NCBI GenBank assembly: GCA_044235645.1
Contig: JBIIHQ010000005.1
Coordinates: forward strand, 62,001-126,000
Length of the DNA stretch: 64,000 nt
Source: OMIW01 sp044235645
GTDB taxonomy: Bacteria > Bdellovibrionota_C > UBA2361 > OMIW01
Direction: 5' to 3'
Positions 18,732-27,016 of the stretch are shown here, one piece after another. Both the position numbers and the translations under genes were made by a program. The notes under the pieces are model-generated. The model saw only the letters and a list, made by a program, of their open reading frames with translations. It searched no databases and had not been told where the DNA came from. The stretch's first letter is position 1; each line of letters opens with the position of its first letter.

Positions 18732-19799
18732 CTAGTCACAGGCGATCTTGGAAGCAGTTACCTCATACATCCCGTCATTAAAATCCCAATCATTAGCGTC
18801 TTCTACCCCCAATCTCCATTTTGAGCCGTCCCATACTCCGTTCGCCGGACCGCCGCTCAGAGTGTTAACTCTACTGCCGGATAGGGGAATCGAATAACTT
18901 CCGCACCCCCCCCAAACATTAAACTTCAACTTGACCGACCCACCATGAGCTATCGTGGCTGAGGTCGACCCATTTGAAAAAGAACCACTATTCCCGCACT
19001 CCGCAGAGTGGCCGGTCTTCACAATTGTCAGATTAAACTGTCCACCCGAAGCAATAATCGAATCGCCCTCAACGCGAAGGCCGACGGGTAATTTGTCAGG
19101 CACTACGCGTACAACCGAAACGCCGTGGACTGCTTTGCCCTCCAGCGTATGGTCCGGTTTTATCGCAAACCCCCCAAACTCCCATCCGAATATCTTCAGG
19201 CCTGCCGATCCCTTCACCGTCTTGACGGCTACCCAGTAGGGCTGAGAAGGATTGCACGAGGACAGGTGGGGATTCCCTTGCTTCCATCCCCGACTACTCG
19301 GCTCGTCGATCCACTTCACCGGGATATTTGCCAACTGGTCTTCCGATGGTCTCGCAGAGAATGTCTGAATCCCGGCTCGCCCTTCCCGAATTGACAGTGG
19401 AAGAGTAACGGCGGATGCGCCAAACACACCTTTCCGGTGCTCATGTCTTCCATACCGAATGAAATGTTCCCGGGCCTGAGCCGGAGTCAACGCTTTGAGA
19501 TCGCCGTTCATCGACCGATACGTATTCACGTTGAAGCCTGACGGTAATGGCTGCGTTCCTAGGGCCGCTGAAGTAACTTCCTCTAAGTCTGCCTCTGCGA
19601 TTAACGGTTCGTCCTTTATCGATAAGGCGATAAGCTGCGCGGCATACGTCAATCTAATCCCGGTCGACAACTTGTTAGCATAAAATGCCCCGCCGACTAC
19701 ACAACCCGCCAGAACTGGAAGCATAAGGGCCGCTTCCAAAAAGACATAACCCCTTGATTTTGAATCAGACTCCTTGTGCCGAACCGCAGTGCCTTTCAT
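18732..19799 (-). CDS. TadE-like exported protein, paralogue 3, with an inserted module
   Basis: 355 residues. The anchor is GYVFLEAALMLPVLAGCVVG followed by TYAAQLIALSIK, and then LEEVTSAALGTQPLPSG as in the other two. At about residues 90-125, where the paralogues have only a short link, there is an extra module, YRSMNGDLKAL..AREHFIRYGRHEHR. It resembles the short (N/G)DL...H(F/Y)xxYGxxExR repeat found in secreted bacterial proteins. The C-terminus keeps WDGSKWRLGVEDANDWDFND and ends at a Cys-Asp. The ATG has GAGGAGGGTGG upstream. A possible TTGACA lies about 95 bases before the start. Confidence 0.7.
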   Translation of the reverse strand: MKGTAVRHKESDSKSRGYVFLEAALMLPVLAGCVVGGAFYANKLSTGIRLTYAAQLIALSIKDEPLIAEADLEEVTSAALGTQPLPSGFNVNTYRSMNGDLKALTPAQAREHFIRYGRHEHRKGVFGASAVTLPLSIREGRAGIQTFSARPSEDQLANIPVKWIDEPSSRGWKQGNPHLSSCNPSQPYWVAVKTVKGSAGLKIFGWEFGGFAIKPDHTLEGKAVHGVSVVRVVPDKLPVGLRVEGDSIIASGGQFNLTIVKTGHSAECGNSGSFSNGSTSATIAHGGSVKLKFNVWGGCGSYSIPLSGSRVNTLSGGPANGVWDGSKWRLGVEDANDWDFNDGMYEVTASKIACD

Positions 19800-20148
19800 C
19801 CTACCACCCTCCTCTGACGTATCTAACTACTGAAATGAATCTTATGACCCCTCTGACCTCCCTCTTCATTATCCTTTAGGATACTCCCCCCCTTTGTCAA
19901 ACAATTTATTGGCCGATTGGGGATGTTGTTTGATACGCGACTCTCCGGATATTGTTCACTGCATTTGAACGTTGTTGATTCGTGATTCTGAGCCTCCATT
20001 TCTGAAATAGGCGTCGTTGTCTCGGGATTATTGGTGTATTTTCTTGCTTGCTGGGGGTGTTCATTTTTGGCGGATACTTCAAGCGCATGAGAACCCTCTC
20101 AGCAACGAGGTACCACAAAACAAATAGGCTGAGGGCCTTACGGTCGGC
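19800..20148. other. Region upstream of TadE-like paralogue 3
   Basis: 349 bases. On the minus strand TTGACA (19900-19895) is followed by a short inverted repeat TATCC-TTTA-GGATA (19870-19883). The spacing to a good -10 is not convincing, so this is only a candidate promoter/operator. No gene is supported. Confidence 0.35.
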
Positions 20149-20703
20149 TTACCCGCCCATCACTACAACCGGTACACCTTCATCATCAGTCGGTGGTTCA
20201 AACAGATGTGAGCATGATGTACAGAACTCGGCGCTTATTCGGTGGCAATGCGGGGGAAGGTGTCTGTTTCGCAGGTTTAGTCGCGCAAAGAGGGTCGTGA
20301 TTGGGGTGTTGCAAAAGACGATGATGGGAAGGGCGGTAACGTCGGTCGATGGGTCAGGTTGGCATCCGATTATGGCGCGGTCACGCGAGTCTCTGGTGAA
20401 AAAACCATCGTCGAGAATAACGGAGATATTTCGCGAGAGTGTTTGTCGGGCGATGGACCACAGGAAATTGCGGACCGTGTTTACGCGGTCAATCCGCTTC
20501 TCGGGCTCGCGAACGATATGATCGGCTCCGAACAAGGGGACAAGAAGCTGATCGAGACTCAGGATAATCGCGCCGTACTGCGACGCAAGGGCATCGGCAG
20601 CAGTGCTTTTGCCGCTGCCCGGAAGTCCAGACATGAGAAAAAGATAGGGATTGCCGGCCATCGGCGGAGGTGGGAGCGGTGCTCCGAGAGGTTGGATCTT
20701 CAT
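20149..20703 (-). CDS. P-loop ATPase/kinase of the AAA_33 (predicted small-molecule kinase) type
   Basis: 184 residues, soluble. The Walker A motif GLPGSGKST is at about 25-33. ILDDGFFTRDSRDR (about 95-108) is the Walker-B/lid region usual in predicted kinases related to zeta toxins and polynucleotide kinases. Arg residues near 140-146 (FARLNLRNR) fit the lid arginines. The C-terminus carries CTSCSHLFEPP. The substrate is unknown. It is divergent from the RNA methyltransferase at 20882 with 178 bases between starts. There is no antitoxin-like partner, so a toxin role is not supported. Confidence 0.7.
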   Translation of the reverse strand: MKIQPLGAPLPPPPMAGNPYLFLMSGLPGSGKSTAADALASQYGAIILSLDQLLVPLFGADHIVREPEKRIDRVNTVRNFLWSIARQTLSRNISVILDDGFFTRDSRDRAIIGCQPDPSTDVTALPIIVFCNTPITTLFARLNLRNRHLPPHCHRISAEFCTSCSHLFEPPTDDEGVPVVVMGG

Positions 20704-20881
20704 GTGAATCAGACGGTCGATTCGGAAAGCTGAGCGATGCGCAGGACAGCGTGACGGCGCTGGATGCTCCTCCGATGGCGATATCCTCTTGATTCGCTGT
20801 TTTTTGCCATCTGTGCGATGATAAACGGTTTCCCTCTCTCATGTCGAGGGTGGGGGCGGGTGGTACGTGAGGTGGGGTATT

Positions 20882-21976
20882 ATGAGTATGCAACGAGTGG
20901 CGCTGTTGACAGCAGAGGATGTGGGAGAGATCGCTCTTGATGAATTGACTCAGCGAAAAATTTCGTTTGCTCGACCCTCCATCATCCGTATACGCAACCA
21001 AGATTTGGTTGTTGTTTCGGTCGAGAGAAAAGCTATCGCCGGTTTGTTTGGGCTGCGAGTAATAGAGGATATTTTCGCGGTGCTTGAAGAAGGGGTGTCT
21101 CTCCCTGATGAGCGAAAACTTCATCGTCTCACCCCCCGAACTCTGCGCGAACGAACTATTGAAGCACTTCCTCTCTCCCGCCGCCGGCGTGGAAAAAAGG
21201 CATCAACGACCTTTTGGGTTTTCGTCAAGCAGGATGAAGATCATGATGTATGGCGCCGATCGATTGCTGAACAGTTGGTCGGATTTTACTCGGCAACTTT
21301 TGCGCGTTGGACTGCTCGTGAGCCTGCCGAGGTGGAGGTGTGGGCGTTTCTCTCGGAGGGTCGTGCCCTTGTAGGTTTGCGGCTCACCGATGCCACTTTT
21401 CGTCAGCGTCGCTACAAGCGCGATGAACGGCCTGGGTCACTTCGTCCGACCCTCGCGGCGGCGGTACTGCTCGCGGCACAGCCGGGCGAGGAGGAGGTTG
21501 TGCTTGACCCGATGTGTGGCGTCGGGACGCTCCTTCTCGAGTATGGGATTGCCCATCCTGACGCGCGATTGATAGGGGGCGATCGCGACCGTCATGCACT
21601 TGCTCTTGCAAAGGCGAACGCGGAGCGAGCCGGGGTGACGGTCTCATTTCACCACGGCGATGCGACGACCGGTGAGATGTTCCCCGGACTTGAAGGAGAG
21701 GTCTCCCTTATCGTGTGTAATCTGCCATTCGGAAAACAGTTCGGGGCGCATCAGGACCTGATGGTGCTCTACCGGCGCGCACTACAGCGGTGGCGAAGTT
21801 TGCTTCAACCGGGAGGGCGGATGGTCCTTTTGACATCGCGACCGAACCTGATTCATCAAGTCGCGGGACGGTTGGGATTGGTTGCTCGCGATAAATACTC
21901 GTTCATGGTGCAGGGTATCCGGGCGGGAGTGGTCACGGTTGCTCCGGTCGGAGCCTTTGGGGCAGATGAGGATTAG
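20882..21976 (+). CDS. THUMP-domain SAM-dependent RNA methyltransferase (RlmL/Trm14-like)
   Basis: 364 residues from the ATG, which has GAGGTGGGG five bases upstream; an earlier GTG at 20867 lies within that site and is rejected. The N-terminal half (about 1-165) fits a THUMP/ferredoxin-like RNA-binding region. From about 180 comes a Rossmann methyltransferase: DPMCGVGTLLLEYG (motif I), IGGDRDRHAL, and the catalytic NLPFGKQFG (motif IV, the N-P-P-F/Y type used for guanine N2 methylation). It probably makes m2G in tRNA or rRNA; the exact site is unknown. It is monocistronic and convergent with the membrane-protein gene at 21995. Confidence 0.85.
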   Translation: MSMQRVALLTAEDVGEIALDELTQRKISFARPSIIRIRNQDLVVVSVERKAIAGLFGLRVIEDIFAVLEEGVSLPDERKLHRLTPRTLRERTIEALPLSRRRRGKKASTTFWVFVKQDEDHDVWRRSIAEQLVGFYSATFARWTAREPAEVEVWAFLSEGRALVGLRLTDATFRQRRYKRDERPGSLRPTLAAAVLLAAQPGEEEVVLDPMCGVGTLLLEYGIAHPDARLIGGDRDRHALALAKANAERAGVTVSFHHGDATTGEMFPGLEGEVSLIVCNLPFGKQFGAHQDLMVLYRRALQRWRSLLQPGGRMVLLTSRPNLIHQVAGRLGLVARDKYSFMVQGIRAGVVTVAPVGAFGADED

Positions 21977-21994
21977 AACGAACCGGTCACCTGC

Positions 21995-23296
21995 TTAGAT
22001 TTCATCAAGATGAGCGGCGAACCAACGCGTGTTATATCTTCCAATCCAGACGAGCAGAGCGAGAGTACTGAGGATATTAGCCCCCAAAACGTACCAGTAG
22101 GGCTCGAATACGGGGGCGAGCAAGATCGGACCGATCCCCACGACAGGAATAGCTCCGATGAGAGAGCGCACTGTTTGACCGATCGGGAGCTCGATAAGGA
22201 AGGTAATGGTCCACACGATGCCACCGAATGAGCATGCAATGAGGGGTGCGAGCTTGTAGTGAATATTAAAAAGGTCGTGATGATGTTTAAGCTCCGCAAC
22301 GGAGGCAACGAGTGCCGCAAGAGCGAAACTAATGACGACTGCAAGGGCCCATGCAAGAAGGGCAAAGGGTCTCCCATAAAAGGGGAAGGCTGAGGGGTCG
22401 GTGATGACATCGATGAATACAAAAATCCCGAGAGGGACGGTCGCGAGTACGAACGCGGCTACTCGGATGAGGGTGAGTAGCCACACCGAGCCGTAGAACG
22501 GCCCTTTTCCGACCGCCGCCACCATCGGAAGAAGGACGCCACTGTGTGATAAATAATCGAGCACACGTCGATGAGCTTTGAGAGCTAGCCACAAGGCTGT
22601 CACGATCGCGAAGCCAATGTTAAGAATAATTACGATCTTGGCAGTGAGTGAGCTCAGCTTGGTTGGTTCCCGAAAGCCGACCAGGTCAAAGAATCGCTCT
22701 CCTAATCGCTCCCCGAGCTCTTTGCGAGCCTGTAATGCTTCGATATGTTTTTTCTCGACACTTCCCCGAAAGTTTACCTCCTGGAACAGGACAAACCCCA
22801 GGAAGCTTCGGAAGTCGGTCCTAATAGTTCCGTTTTCCTTCCAGATAATAATGTCGGTACCACAACCATCGCAGAGATGAATCGCTCGAAACAGGCCCTT
22901 AAAAAGATTCTGGTAAAAGGGCAATCCAAAAGTTTCGATAATCGCGGGAGAGATAACGATATCAAATCGCTCAAGCGCGCAATCCGGGGTAGTTGCTTTT
23001 AGTCTTTGCGTTACGGGATCGTCCTCCCAGAGGCAGGTTTTTAGCTCCCTGGCGAAGTCAGCATCTCCGATCAGAGTCTTTCGAAACCAGGACGGATCTT
23101 GGTCCTTTGCTCGAGCCTCTCGTTTTTCCGCAAGCACCTCGGCACTTTGATGGCTCGGCGCTCTCAAAAATATCGCTGACCCGAAAAATTGCAGGACAGC
23201 GAGCATGACGGCGGTAACAACTGGCGCGAGAAGAAGGATCGCGACGAGGCGCGGAATGCGGAGCAGACACCACGTGAGGCGTAAGGAGGGTATCAT
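21995..23296 (-). CDS. Polytopic membrane protein, unknown
   Basis: 433 residues. One transmembrane helix lies at about 18-42, then a large extracytoplasmic region (about 45-215) with several charged stretches and three cysteines (CDGCG near 142-146 and one near 105). Five to six more helices follow from about 218 to the end. The layout of one helix, a big external loop, then a helical bundle recalls ABC-2-type or FtsX-like permeases, but no ATPase gene adjoins it and no signature decides. It lies 179 bases downstream of the hydroxyacid dehydrogenase on the same strand, with a long inverted repeat between. Confidence 0.55.
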   Translation of the reverse strand: MIPSLRLTWCLLRIPRLVAILLLAPVVTAVMLAVLQFFGSAIFLRAPSHQSAEVLAEKREARAKDQDPSWFRKTLIGDADFARELKTCLWEDDPVTQRLKATTPDCALERFDIVISPAIIETFGLPFYQNLFKGLFRAIHLCDGCGTDIIIWKENGTIRTDFRSFLGFVLFQEVNFRGSVEKKHIEALQARKELGERLGERFFDLVGFREPTKLSSLTAKIVIILNIGFAIVTALWLALKAHRRVLDYLSHSGVLLPMVAAVGKGPFYGSVWLLTLIRVAAFVLATVPLGIFVFIDVITDPSAFPFYGRPFALLAWALAVVISFALAALVASVAELKHHHDLFNIHYKLAPLIACSFGGIVWTITFLIELPIGQTVRSLIGAIPVVGIGPILLAPVFEPYWYVLGANILSTLALLVWIGRYNTRWFAAHLDEI

Positions 23297-23335
23297 CTGC
23301 GAACTCTTTGAAGTGCCGTGACATAGGGCTATGAA

Positions 23336-23369
23336 GGTTGCCGATGGAAGCGAGGATCCATCGGCAACC
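23336..23369. repeat. Perfect 13-bp inverted repeat between two minus-strand genes
   Basis: GGTTGCCGATGGA (23336-23348) and TCCATCGGCAACC (23357-23369) are perfect complements around an 8-base loop. There is no T-run on either side. It lies between the stop of the upstream hydroxyacid dehydrogenase gene and the start of the membrane-protein gene, and may be a Rho-independent terminator lacking a U-tract, an mRNA-stabilising hairpin or a protein-binding site. Confidence 0.6.
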
Positions 23370-23475
23370 TCCGAGCGTTCTTCCCGTCAGGCCTTTGGCA
23401 AAAACATCCCGGCTTACACTAGCGCCGTCATGTGAAAGGTATTCGCTTAGATGAGACAAACACAGCTTAAGATTT

Positions 23476-24492
23476 TTAAGCTGCCGGCTTTACTGGAATC
23501 AGAAGTTCTGGTCGAAGGGTCCCGACGAGATTTCGGACAGCAGCCAACCCTTGTCGTGCGATACTCTCGACCGTTCTACTCCCTACATGGGGTGTGATTA
23601 TCACATTGGGAGCTCCTGCGAGGGGATTATCTGCGTTAATCGGTTCAGGTTCGATAACGTCCGCTCCAAACCCGCGGATCTGCCCACTTTTGAGCGCATC
23701 AGCAAGCGCCCGTTGGTCTACAAGCCCACCTCTGCTCACGTTTATAACGTAGGCCCCCCGTTTACATGACTGCAATCGACGGGTGTTCAGGAAATTGCTG
23801 TTCTGTTTGGTGAGATTCATGTTGAGCGAAATGATGTCGGACACTCGGAGGACCTCTTCGGGGGTTGCTAGCCTTACAATCGACGTCGGGAGCTCCGCAA
23901 ATATGGGATCACTGTATGCTGACCGAAGTGCATCGACATACCCTTGTTGCTCAGCGCTCCACGAAGAGTTGTAGATTGAAACATGGACGCCAAATGCCAT
24001 CGCCCGTTTCGCCATTTCCCGTCCTACTCGGCCAAAGCCGAGAACCCCAAGTGTTTTTCCGGCGAGCTCATTGCCGGTCATCCGACGCCACTGGAGTCGC
24101 TGCACTGCTGCGTGTTGCTCAGGGATGTTCCGAAGAAGGGAGAACATCAGTCCGAAGGCGTGTTCGGTGACGGTAGTATGGTTTACTCCTGGGGTATTGC
24201 AGACCGTAATACCGAGCTCTTTCGCCACCTCAAGGTCAATCTTGTCGAGTCCGACTCCGTACCGGCTGATCACTTTGGCATGAGGGTGAACTTTACGAAG
24301 AACTGCGGCGGAAAAATGGTCCTCGCCGACGAGAAATCCGTCGAAAGGGCCCTCAGCATCGACAACCGAGAGAAGTTGTCCCTCCGAAAGGGGCCCTCGG
24401 GCCTTAACGAGGGTGAAATTACCCGCAGCGAGCTCAGCAACGTGAGGACCCGGGGTATCAAGGAAGCTCGTGGTGGTGACAAGGACGCGCAT
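23476..24492 (-). CDS. D-isomer-specific 2-hydroxyacid dehydrogenase
   Basis: 338 residues. It has the usual two-lobe layout: substrate domain, then an NAD domain with GVLGFGRVGREMA (about 150-162), then return. The catalytic triad is visible: Arg in NVSRGGLVD (about 254), Glu in ADVIEPEP (about 283) and His in TPHVGSRT (about 301). ISRYGVGLDKID and EHAFGLMFSLLRN are as in phosphoglycerate-dehydrogenase-like members. It lacks the ACT regulatory domain of SerA. The most likely substrates are 3-phosphoglycerate or a related 2-hydroxyacid, but substrate prediction in this family is unreliable. Confidence 0.85.
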   Translation of the reverse strand: MRVLVTTTSFLDTPGPHVAELAAGNFTLVKARGPLSEGQLLSVVDAEGPFDGFLVGEDHFSAAVLRKVHPHAKVISRYGVGLDKIDLEVAKELGITVCNTPGVNHTTVTEHAFGLMFSLLRNIPEQHAAVQRLQWRRMTGNELAGKTLGVLGFGRVGREMAKRAMAFGVHVSIYNSSWSAEQQGYVDALRSAYSDPIFAELPTSIVRLATPEEVLRVSDIISLNMNLTKQNSNFLNTRRLQSCKRGAYVINVSRGGLVDQRALADALKSGQIRGFGADVIEPEPINADNPLAGAPNVIITPHVGSRTVESIARQGLAAVRNLVGTLRPELLIPVKPAA

Positions 24493-24770
24493 GAGAAATA
24501 CCTTTAAGTGAACGGCGAACCGAACGGCAGTTGGTGTCTTTCTGGAGGATAGGCACCCTCACTACCTTGGTTTAAGGAACGGAGAGCCCAGCGGTAAGGC
24601 CCCCTACCGGCGTTTTCTCACGGGATAATCGGCGAGCCTAGCACCAAAAAGAGAGTTCTACAAACGGCGGGGCGCCGGCATTTACGTCCCTCTCAGGCCT
24701 GCGAGGCTACGAAGGAGAGGAGAATAAATCGGGGCTGAAGAGGCTCTTTCCTTATCGCGGAATTATCGGA

Positions 24771-25448
24771 TTACTCGAGATCGATAGTGGCTCCCAATGG
24801 AAGGTGCTGAAACAGAGCGCTCGCCACCTCTTCGGAGACTCGGAGACCCCCAACCTCATCACTCCAGAAGGGGGCTGAATGGAGCGGAATTTCCCCGGTC
24901 AGAAAGAGAGCAAAAGGCCCGAGGGCCCCACGCCGAAAGCGCGTGTGGGAAAATGGGGGAGGCACAGGAAGGCCTCGACGCTCGAAGTACGAATCAGGAG
25001 CATACCAGAGAGGGGACTCTTGCTTAAGCTCTATCGACGCGTGAGGCCGTACCCTCGCACCACTTGGTAGAATCTCTGTGTGAGATGTTGAGGAAAGCAA
25101 CATGCGGTCTGCCCCTTCAACCGGGATGACGACCGGATTTGCTCCAAGGCCGCGGACGGTTATTGTACCAGCGGAGCGATTGATAGAGATTCGCACCCGA
25201 TTCTGGGGGATTCGAGGATCAGGGACCCCTGAGCGAACTGTTGATATACGAGTAAAAGGGGCGAAGGATCGGAATACATCGGGGGTAAAAGAAACCGGAG
25301 GAGGGCTTTTCACTTCCCGAAATACTGCAATGGATCCGTCGGCAAGCCAGGAGGCTTGAGGAGGAGGCTGAAAGGCCGATCCGCAAGCCGACAGGATGAG
25401 GGAATTCGTCAATAATAAAATACCGTTTGTGACATATCGTTTGCTCAT
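24771..25448 (-). CDS. Lipoprotein resembling an L,D-transpeptidase (YkuD) domain without its cysteine
   Basis: 225 residues. The lipoprotein signal ends ILSAC (Cys at about 22). The mature protein has beta-strand-rich segments such as RISINRSAGTITVRG. Near the end IPLHSAPFWS and then EVGGLRVSEEVASALFQHLPLGATIDLE line up in order with the YkuD end, where one expects xxxHG..., SHGCIRLxNxDAxxLxxxVxxGTxVxI. The His before the loop is kept, but SHGC is replaced by EVGG, so the nucleophile is absent. This reading is inference from a short pattern. If right, it is a peptidoglycan-binding pseudo-enzyme. It is monocistronic. Confidence 0.45.
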   Translation of the reverse strand: MSKRYVTNGILLLTNSLILSACGSAFQPPPQASWLADGSIAVFREVKSPPPVSFTPDVFRSFAPFTRISTVRSGVPDPRIPQNRVRISINRSAGTITVRGLGANPVVIPVEGADRMLLSSTSHTEILPSGARVRPHASIELKQESPLWYAPDSYFERRGLPVPPPFSHTRFRRGALGPFALFLTGEIPLHSAPFWSDEVGGLRVSEEVASALFQHLPLGATIDLE

Positions 25449-26131
25449 TTGCGCACCTGTCAGACCCCCGGAGGGGGAGGAAAAAGAGAGAGATTTAATC
25501 GCAAAAATAGCGAGTTATCGACTTCCACCCTGATTATGCGATGAGGGGCGGTCGAGGGGAAGGGGAGGAATGTTTAAATTTCTCTGTACGGTTTCTCTTG
25601 CGTCCTCCGCGTATATGACTCTAATTGAAGGTGAGGGCAAGAAGAAGTATGCCTGTGGTCCGGGTACCCCCGGACGTCTTTTCCCGACCCTTCCTTTAGA
25701 TGAAAGTAAGGGCTCAAAGGGGGGGGACTTTGGCCTCAGTCGCTTCGACTCGGTGTGATGTGTCCGTTGTCGAAGAATTGGTTTCTCGTGAAGGCTTGGA
25801 GAAACTAGGTCGGCTCTGGGAAGGCCCGTGAGAAAAGGGGGGTGCTCTGTGTTCCTCTCCGGTGCTTGCGTACCGGGGCTCTGGAGGCGGTCGATGGTTC
25901 GTTTTTTGTGGTGCCATCACCGATACACCGCTTTGGACTCTTGTGAGTCTTGAGGGTGGGAGAGGGATACAAAGAGAGGTCGACGAAGTTTTTTTGTTGA
26001 GAAGGCGACCCCCGGGAAAGAAAAACAATTATGAGGTGCATCTCCCCGGCCGGTACAGGCAAGGGTGTGGTAGATGAGGTCGCAGGAGGTGAGCGACCTT
26101 CTTCCCGGGGGATGCCGTTAGGGAGCAGCGT
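25449..26131. other. Long intergenic region (683 bases) between divergent genes
   Basis: No supported gene. ORFs on the minus strand (26263-25805, 26028-25714) overlap each other and the transglycosylase start and carry no domain. One clean hairpin, GTCCGGG-TACC-CCCGGAC (25658-25675), is followed on the plus strand by GTCTTTTCC, which could end a short transcript. The plus-strand ORF at 25570 has its GGAGGA directly abutting the ATG and no recognisable product. Confidence 0.4.
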
Positions 26132-26950
26132 ATGACTATGCGATGTGCTCTCTCCCTGTTGGTGTTGCTTGGCGCTTGTGCGTTGCCGGGTCATCAGATG
26201 AAAAAAGGGGGAGAAGCGGGAGCCGGATTCAGTGGCCCCGTGATGGCGGTAAGTCAGAATCAAGAGGCTGGGACATGTGGAGGAGTAGTGGCGGGCTCTG
26301 CGGTAAGCGTGCCTGGGTCCTCGCTGTCAGGGGTGACTGGGACGAAGCAGGGGGCCAAAGGTGCAGCGAAGCTGCCGAAGCCCGAATTGCCCGTAACACC
26401 GGAGGTGCAGCGGGAATTGCGACGATTTACGGAGCGGGACCGATCGTTCATTGTGACAAGTCTCCGCTCTCGGGAGAAATACTACGACGAAATTCGTGCT
26501 GAATTTCGGAAGGAAGGGGTCCCCGAGGAGTTGTTGAATGTTGCGGCCATTGAGAGTCGCTTTACTCCGAACGCTCTGAGTCCGCGCGGGGCGCGTGGCA
26601 TGTGGCAATTTATCCGCTCCACGGCTCACTTGTATGGTCTAAAAACGGTAGGCCGTCGCGATGAGCGATTGGACCCTGTCCGTTCAGCGCAGGCAGCCGC
26701 CCGCCATCTCAAGGATCTCTACAATTCCCTGGGTGACTGGTTTCTGGCGTTGGCAGCGTACAATGCGGGGCTTGGGAGCGTGACTAAGGCGCTCTCGCGG
26801 AGCGAGGTAGCCGATTTCTGGTCTTTGGCTCGGGCAGGTAAGCTTCGACGGGAGACTGCTGAGTACGTTCCGCGCTTCATCGCGGTAACTCTCATCATCA
26901 AGGACCTCGAGAAGTACGGGTTTGAAAAGTCGACCACGGGGTTGGGATGA
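26132..26950 (+). CDS. Lytic transglycosylase, SLT/MltD-like lipoprotein
   Basis: This enzyme cleaves the glycan strands of peptidoglycan in the periplasm. The lipoprotein signal is LLVLLGAC (Cys at about 16); then come about 75 linker residues. The SLT domain starts at about 120. It has the catalytic Glu and ES motif in NVAAIESRFTPNALS, the GMWQF motif, and AYNAGLGSV near 210. All are typical of family 1D (MltD) enzymes. At 272 residues it has no C-terminal LysM repeats. GGGAG lies six bases before the ATG. ispF starts just downstream and may be co-transcribed. Confidence 0.9.
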   Translation: MTMRCALSLLVLLGACALPGHQMKKGGEAGAGFSGPVMAVSQNQEAGTCGGVVAGSAVSVPGSSLSGVTGTKQGAKGAAKLPKPELPVTPEVQRELRRFTERDRSFIVTSLRSREKYYDEIRAEFRKEGVPEELLNVAAIESRFTPNALSPRGARGMWQFIRSTAHLYGLKTVGRRDERLDPVRSAQAAARHLKDLYNSLGDWFLALAAYNAGLGSVTKALSRSEVADFWSLARAGKLRRETAEYVPRFIAVTLIIKDLEKYGFEKSTTGLG

Positions 26951-27016
26951 CGTTGCCGAGGGATGCAGGAGCTCATGACGGGTCAGGGGGTTGAGAAGGG
27001 GGGAGGGCGGCGACGA

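Noticed and set aside
20149..20703. Zeta-toxin reading of the P-loop kinase
   Set aside because: The Walker motif fits, but there is no epsilon-like antitoxin gene next to it and the C-terminus is unlike zeta toxins.
21995..23296. ABC-2 or FtsX-type permease
   Set aside because: The helix layout is suggestive, but no ATPase gene adjoins it and no signature motif is visible.
25570..25758. Small plus-strand ORF with GGAGGA before its ATG
   Set aside because: The ribosome site directly abuts the ATG, the residues have no recognisable pattern, and a GC-rich hairpin lies inside it.
25805..26263. 152-codon minus-strand ORF antisense to the transglycosylase start
   Set aside because: It overlaps the lipoprotein signal of a well-supported gene and has no domain.
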